Position numbers and translations under genes: made by a program
Shown here: piece by piece, positions 5,787-9,613 of the stretch
Layout: each line of letters starts with the position of its first letter
Position numbering within the stretch: the first letter of the stretch is position 1
Assembly: GCA_002430605.1 (NCBI GenBank)
Contig: DJBY01000077.1
Span: 7,236 to 16,848, forward strand
Direction: 5' to 3'
Source: Opitutia bacterium UBA5964
GTDB taxonomy: Bacteria; Verrucomicrobiota; Verrucomicrobiia; Opitutales; Coraliomargaritaceae
DNA: 9,613 nucleotides
Notes under the pieces: generated by a model
The model's database searches: none
Seen by the model: only the letters and a program-made list of their open reading frames with translations
What the model was told of the DNA's origin: nothing

Positions 5787-6413
5787 TTATCGGCCTTCGA
5801 CCGCCTCCGCTAAATCGCAGATTAGCTCAGACATCTCCAGGAAACGCTCACGCTTAGTGTCATCCGCGATCAGGCCGAATTCCGCGAACGACAAAACCCC
5901 GCCGCGCAGAGCAATGGTAGCCTTCGAGCCTTTCAAGGCCTTCGTCAGCAGCGCCCGGCGATCGCTGTGGAAAAGACGCTCGAACCGGCCGTCATCATTG
6001 GTACGCACGTCGACCGCGGCATCAAACAACGCGTCGCCGCTCAACCAACGTTGCTTCGAGCCACTGTCACGCTGACGAAGCGTCCCCAACAAACCTGTCG
6101 CCGTGATTTGCCATGTAAATGACTCGTCGTCGACTTTGGCCTTTATGATCGTCTCAATCTGACGCGTATTTTGCAGCCCCTTGCCGGGCACCGAGATCGA
6201 AAGCTCACGCTGACGATACACACCATGCACAAATGGCTCCGCGCGAATAAACCCCGCGAGCTGTGCCGCTGGCTCGGTCAAATCAACCTGCAACTGCTGC
6301 GCGATCTGCCGATACTGACGCACAATTTTCTCTGATGACTGACGCACCATAAACCAAAACAACGCCGCCACTCCAATTGCGAGCACTACTACAAAACAGA
6401 TTTCCAAAACCAT
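5787..6413 (-). CDS. Single-pass membrane-anchored protein of unknown function
   Basis: I do not recognise a named family. The 208-residue product starts with a transmembrane segment (about 5-22) followed by a short charged helix (23-42, SSEKIVRQYRQIAQQLQVDL), then a soluble alpha/beta domain. In that domain GVYRQRELSISVPGKG (64-79) and SGDALFDAAVDVRTNDDGRFERLF (125-148) resemble a layout common in bacterial membrane-anchored hypothetical proteins: a strand reading G-x-Y-R-x-R-E, then a G-D-x-x-F-D motif and an F-x-x-x-x-x-L-L helix. This resemblance is my recollection of a pattern, not a database match. There is no signal cleavage site, so N-in or N-out is uncertain; Arg24, just after the helix, favours the soluble domain facing the cytoplasm. 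It is divergent from the GNAT-nitrilase gene and lies upstream of the DUF4139 gene on the same strand. Confidence 0.75.
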   Translation of the reverse strand: MVLEICFVVVLAIGVAALFWFMVRQSSEKIVRQYRQIAQQLQVDLTEPAAQLAGFIRAEPFVHGVYRQRELSISVPGKGLQNTRQIETIIKAKVDDESFTWQITATGLLGTLRQRDSGSKQRWLSGDALFDAAVDVRTNDDGRFERLFHSDRRALLTKALKGSKATIALRGGVLSFAEFGLIADDTKRERFLEMSELICDLAEAVEGR

Positions 6414-6498
6414 TACTCATGGTTGTTAAAAACTCAGAATATATGCGAGTTCTTTTTGGACTGCTTGACGCCAAAAAAAATGCTATGACAGTACATCT
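6414..6498. promoter_or_regulatory. Divergent intergenic region, presumed promoters
   Basis: These 85 bases lie between two divergent start codons and must carry both promoters unless these lie in the coding regions. A TTGACG box at 6465-6470 fits a plus-strand -35, but the -10 is unclear (ACAGTA at 17 bases spacing; TATGAC is too close). On the minus strand TATATT near 6435-6440 could be a -10. Partly symmetric arms AAAAACTC (6428-6435) and GAGTTCTTTTT (6448-6458) flank it. Confidence 0.3.
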
Positions 6499-8091
6499 AT
6501 GACTCCATTCACATTTCAAGGCAAAGCCAGTCTAGTTCATATTCGTCAGGTCGAGCACCAAGACATTCCTCATCTGATCGAAATAAATAAAAAAGCCTTC
6601 CCACTAATGGCCGAAGAAAATGTCGTCTGGAGCGAGCGACAGCTACAGAACCACCTTAAGCTTTTTCCAGCGGGGCAACTCGTCGCCATCGTCGACGAAC
6701 GCATCGTCGGTGCCGCCGCATCACTGATCGTAGCGACTGGCCGCGACCCTTACCGTACACATACTTACGGCGGCATCACCGACGGCGGCTACTTCCACAA
6801 CCACGACCCACTAGGCGATACGCTTTACGGTGCCGATGTCTACGTCGACCCCGCCTGTCAGGGCCTCGGCATTGGTGCCGCACTCTACGAAGCCCGCCGT
6901 CGCCTATGTAAAGAACTCAACCTGCGCCGGATTCTCGCGGGTGGGCGTATCTCCAGTTACGCCAAGCATGCCAAAGAATACAGCCCTGAGGCCTACATTC
7001 AAAAGGTCAAAGATGGTGAGATCAGAGACCAAGTCCTGAGCTTCCAGCTCAAGCAAGGCTTCATCGTGCGCGGCATCTTGCGCAACTATATCGTCGACCC
7101 CATGAGCCACAATTTAGCCAGCTTGATCGAGTGGCTCAATCCAGACTACACCCCCACAGAACGCTCCTCCAAAGTCCGCATCGCCTGTGTGCAATATCAG
7201 GTCCGTAAGATCGCAACCTTCGAGGACTTTGCCAATCAAGTGGAATACTTCGTCGAAACCGCCGCCGACTATCGCGCCGATTTTGTGCTTTTTCCCGAGT
7301 TTTTCTCGGTGCAACTGCTCTCGGTAATCGAGCCACTCTCGGCCCCCGAAGGCATCCGGAAACTGGCGAAGGATTTCACTGAGCCCTTCATCCAACTCAT
7401 GTCGCGCCTATCCAAGCAATATGGGGTCTACATCATCGGCGGCAGTCACCCCATCGCTGAAGACGACAAGCTCTACAACAAGTGCCTTATCTTCGATCCA
7501 GACGGTCGCTATCTCGCACAACCGAAGCTGCACATCACCCCAGCCGAACAGCGCCACTGGGGCATCTCCGGCGGACACGAACTCGTCATCCTGCACACTC
7601 CAAAGGCCAAGATCGCCGTGCAAATTTGCTACGACGTTGAGTTCCCCGAAGCCTCCCGCTACCTGGCCGACCAAGGCGTCGAAATCCTGTTCGTGCCTTA
7701 TTGCACCGACGACCGCCATGGCCAACTACGTGTGCGCTACTGCGCTCAAGCCCGCGCCATTGAAAATCAAATCTTTGTCGCGACCGCCGGTATCATCGGC
7801 AACCTACCCAGTGTGCCAGCGATGGACATTCACTACGGCCAAGCCGCGGTCTTTACGCCCTCCGACTTCGAGTTTGCCCGCGATGGCATCCAAGCCATCG
7901 CCGATTCCAATGTCGAAACACTACTCGTCACCGACATCGACACCGAAGACCTCTATCGCTGTCGTGCCAACGGCTCCGTCACTCCGCGGCTTGATCGCCG
8001 CACCGACCTCTTCGAGCTTCAAGTCCACCTAAAGAACCTCGATACCTGCAACGAATTGACCGACGCCCCGGGAATCAATCTCCCAAAATAG
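6499..8091 (+). CDS. Bifunctional GNAT acetyltransferase / nitrilase-superfamily hydrolase fusion (YhcX-like)
   Basis: The 530-residue protein fuses two enzymes. Residues about 12-215 form a GNAT domain, with HIRQVEHQDIPHLIEINKKAFP (14-35) and the acetyl-CoA loop VYVDPACQGLGIGAALY (114-130), containing Gln-x-x-Gly-x-Gly. Residues about 225-515 form a carbon-nitrogen hydrolase domain with the full catalytic triad: Glu267 in LFPEFFS, Lys343 in PKLHITPAEQ and Cys377 in QICYDVEFPE. That chemistry hydrolyses or transfers acyl groups from amides and nitriles. The architecture and length match Bacillus YhcX (about 513 residues), whose substrate is not established to my knowledge. The first 12 residues look dispensable and there is no Shine-Dalgarno sequence at the ATG, so the true start is slightly uncertain. 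No signal peptide is present, implying a cytoplasmic enzyme. It stands alone, divergent from the gene at 5787. Confidence 0.93.
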   Translation: MTPFTFQGKASLVHIRQVEHQDIPHLIEINKKAFPLMAEENVVWSERQLQNHLKLFPAGQLVAIVDERIVGAAASLIVATGRDPYRTHTYGGITDGGYFHNHDPLGDTLYGADVYVDPACQGLGIGAALYEARRRLCKELNLRRILAGGRISSYAKHAKEYSPEAYIQKVKDGEIRDQVLSFQLKQGFIVRGILRNYIVDPMSHNLASLIEWLNPDYTPTERSSKVRIACVQYQVRKIATFEDFANQVEYFVETAADYRADFVLFPEFFSVQLLSVIEPLSAPEGIRKLAKDFTEPFIQLMSRLSKQYGVYIIGGSHPIAEDDKLYNKCLIFDPDGRYLAQPKLHITPAEQRHWGISGGHELVILHTPKAKIAVQICYDVEFPEASRYLADQGVEILFVPYCTDDRHGQLRVRYCAQARAIENQIFVATAGIIGNLPSVPAMDIHYGQAAVFTPSDFEFARDGIQAIADSNVETLLVTDIDTEDLYRCRANGSVTPRLDRRTDLFELQVHLKNLDTCNELTDAPGINLPK

Positions 8092-8216
8092 AAGAGTACG
8101 GCGATTTCAATCACCCAAGTATCCAAACAACATTTGGCTGGAGAGAAATCGGACAGTCAGTAAAGTCGATCCATACGCTTAGTTTCCCGATAAAGGAACT
8201 CTCGGCCCACTCAACC

Positions 8217-8642
8217 ATGAAAACATTGTCCCGCCTCACAATTGCCGCCCTGGTCCTGTTTCTCCTCAGCGGTTGCTCGACTCCCAGCCAGCGAATCGAT
8301 GCGAGCGGGGCACAGTTCAACCGCTACAGCGCCGTCGAAAAACGCCTCATCCGCAGCGGTCAGATCGCAGTCGGATTCGACGAAGACCAGGTTCGTATGG
8401 CACTCGGCGAACCTAGCCACATCAAGTCCGACACGAACTCGAACGGCACCCGCTACATTTGGGAATACCACGCACTGCAGCCCGATTATAATATCTTTAA
8501 CTCCGTCAGCGTCAGCACTCGCGGTGGCGGTGTCGGCGCAGGCATTGGCGTCGGCGGCACCCCCACTCGTAGTAAATTAACAAAGCGTATTGTCTTTGAG
8601 CGCAGTAACCAAAGAGTTTCCGACTTCCAGTCATTCGAATAA
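8217..8642 (+). CDS. Small lipoprotein with a BamE-like segment
   Basis: Residues 1-20 form a lipoprotein signal: Lys2, Arg6, a hydrophobic core and the lipobox LLSGC with Cys20 as the lipidated residue, so the mature protein should sit in the envelope. The next recognisable part, SGQIAVGFDEDQVRMALGEP (47-66) followed by IWEY (81-84), follows the pattern of SmpA/BamE-like folds, where a strand reads I-x-x-G-x-x-x-x-x-V and is followed by L-G-x-P. The match is only by pattern, and a role in outer-membrane protein assembly is not shown. A Gly-rich stretch (103-114, GGGVGAGIGVGG) is unusual and probably a loop. The 141-residue length is within the normal range for such proteins. A Shine-Dalgarno-like AAAGGA (8192-8197) lies 19 nt before the ATG, rather far. 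The gene ends 7 nt before nadC and is probably co-transcribed. Confidence 0.8.
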   Translation: MKTLSRLTIAALVLFLLSGCSTPSQRIDASGAQFNRYSAVEKRLIRSGQIAVGFDEDQVRMALGEPSHIKSDTNSNGTRYIWEYHALQPDYNIFNSVSVSTRGGGVGAGIGVGGTPTRSKLTKRIVFERSNQRVSDFQSFE

Positions 8643-8649
8643 TTCAGAC

Positions 8650-9579
8650 ATGTCCACCGCACGCAGATACACACAAGCCGACTTCCGCACACAACTCAGC
8701 TGGTCCGATCTCGACCCTGACTATCTACGCCAACTCGTCGGTCTCGCTAAAATCGAGGACCTCGCCGGAGCCGGCCTCGCCGTCCGCCCTGAGCGACTCG
8801 GCGATGTGACCACCGCGCTGATGCCAGAAGGCGCAATCGGCACCGCCCAACTCACCGCTCGCGAGCCGATGGTGGTCTGCGGCCTCGGCCTCGTGCAACT
8901 CGCACTGAACTCCTACGGCGAAGGCTGCAGCTTCGAAGCACACGTGCAAGACGGCGGCCGCGTCGTCGCCGGCGATTCACTCGGCACACTCACAGGCCCC
9001 TCTGGCCCACTGCTGCAAGCCGAGCGCATTATTCTCAACTTTCTCCAGCACCTAGCCGGCATCGCCACCGAAACACGTGCCTACGCCGATGCACTCAGCC
9101 AGAGCGACACTGTGCTACTCGATACACGCAAGACACTGCCCGGCTACCGCGTGCTGCAAAAATACGCCTTCGCATGCGGTGGCGGCTACAACCACCGCAT
9201 CGGCCTGTTCGACCGCGTGATGCTCAAGGACAACCACCTCGCTGTGGCCGGAGCCACCGGCGGCGACCGACTCACCGAAACTGTCAGCCTCGCCCGCAGC
9301 ACCTGCGCAGGCCTAGCGATCGAAGTCGAAGTCGACACGCTGGAGCAAATCCCACCCGTGCTGGAAGCGGGTGCCGACATCATCCTACTTGATAATTTCT
9401 CGAATGAAGACCTAAAGGCCGCCATCGAATTGATCGGCGACCGCGCCTGCAGCGAAGCCAGCGGCGGCATCCAACTCGACACCTTAGCGAGCCTCGGCAC
9501 ACTGGGACTCGATTTCATCTCCACTGGGGCCCCCGTGCACCAAAGCACTTGGAAGGATATCGGCCTCGACTGGCAATAG
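8650..9579 (+). CDS. nadC: Nicotinate-nucleotide pyrophosphorylase (carboxylating), quinolinate phosphoribosyltransferase
   Basis: NadC joins quinolinate and PRPP to give nicotinate mononucleotide, pyrophosphate and CO2, the entry to NAD from the de novo path. The ATG at 8650, giving 309 residues, is preferred; the same frame is open upstream to an ATG at 8590, but that extension overlaps the lipoprotein gene and adds 20 low-quality residues. Family landmarks are DVTTALMPEG (52-61), QAERIILNFLQHLAGIAT (123-140), LDTRKTLPGYR (157-167) with Arg160 and Lys161, GGGYNHRIGLFDRVMLKDNH (177-196) with His182, Arg183 and Lys193, IEVEVDT (224-230), IILLDNF (244-250), SGGI (271-274) and the closing DFISTGAPVHQS (288-299). 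All the substrate-binding residues I would expect are present. It starts 7 nt after the lipoprotein stop. Its usual partners nadA and nadB are not in the window. Cytoplasmic. Confidence 0.96.
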   Translation: MSTARRYTQADFRTQLSWSDLDPDYLRQLVGLAKIEDLAGAGLAVRPERLGDVTTALMPEGAIGTAQLTAREPMVVCGLGLVQLALNSYGEGCSFEAHVQDGGRVVAGDSLGTLTGPSGPLLQAERIILNFLQHLAGIATETRAYADALSQSDTVLLDTRKTLPGYRVLQKYAFACGGGYNHRIGLFDRVMLKDNHLAVAGATGGDRLTETVSLARSTCAGLAIEVEVDTLEQIPPVLEAGADIILLDNFSNEDLKAAIELIGDRACSEASGGIQLDTLASLGTLGLDFISTGAPVHQSTWKDIGLDWQ

Positions 9580-9613
9580 TTGTGGACTCACTCTCAACTA
9601 TTCTTAAGAACGT

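Noticed and set aside
6726..6749. GTAGCGACTGGC sequence inside the GNAT-nitrilase gene, similar to the intergenic repeat
   Set aside because: Only a short part matches and it lies in a well-conserved coding region, so chance similarity is more likely.
7421..8032. A 203-codon open frame in another frame of the GNAT-nitrilase gene
   Set aside because: The translation is Ser/Thr/Pro-rich, as expected from an out-of-frame reading of GC-rich coding DNA, while the overlapping frame carries the intact nitrilase triad.
8590..8649. A longer nadC starting at 8590
   Set aside because: The extra 20 residues overlap the lipoprotein gene and do not resemble a NadC N-terminus; the ATG at 8650 gives the normal family length.

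Overview
The window looks like ordinary chromosomal DNA of a Gram-negative bacterium. The protein styles (a lipobox lipoprotein, exported beta-rich proteins), moderately high GC, very weak Shine-Dalgarno signals and gene-free gaps filled with short palindromic repeats suggest Verrucomicrobiota, perhaps the Opitutae/Coraliomargarita group. That assignment is an impression from sequence style, not a tested result. No rRNA, tRNA, CRISPR array, phage gene or transposase was seen.

Layout from left to right: a 14-bp tandem repeat (11-66); a small YjdJ/NATD1-type GNAT protein whose last codons look frameshifted (120-392); a repeat-filled gap (393-743); an exported TraB/GumN-family protein (744-1646) with a long hairpin starting at its stop codon; a gap with little in it (1710-1918); and a HAD-family hydrolase on the minus strand (1919-2584). 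Divergent from the HAD gene are a six-helix membrane protein of unknown function (2701-3237) and guanylate kinase gmk (3243-3851), 5 nt apart and probably co-transcribed. A second repeat-filled gap follows (3852-4196). Next come two minus-strand genes, a secreted DUF4139 protein (4197-5648) and a single-pass membrane-anchored protein (5787-6413). Divergent from these is a 530-residue GNAT-nitrilase fusion of the YhcX type (6499-8091). The window ends with a small BamE-like lipoprotein (8217-8642) and nadC (8650-9579), 7 nt apart.

Functionally the window mixes nucleotide and cofactor housekeeping (gmk for GMP to GDP; nadC for quinolinate to nicotinate mononucleotide) with envelope proteins of unknown role (TraB/GumN, DUF4139, the anchored 208-residue protein, the lipoprotein, the six-helix protein). 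The GNAT-nitrilase fusion is the most biochemically intriguing enzyme: both active sites look intact, but the substrate is unknown. I see no defence, biosynthetic or mobile system. The most distinctive non-coding feature is a family of short palindromic elements shared by the gaps at 393-743 and 3852-4196.
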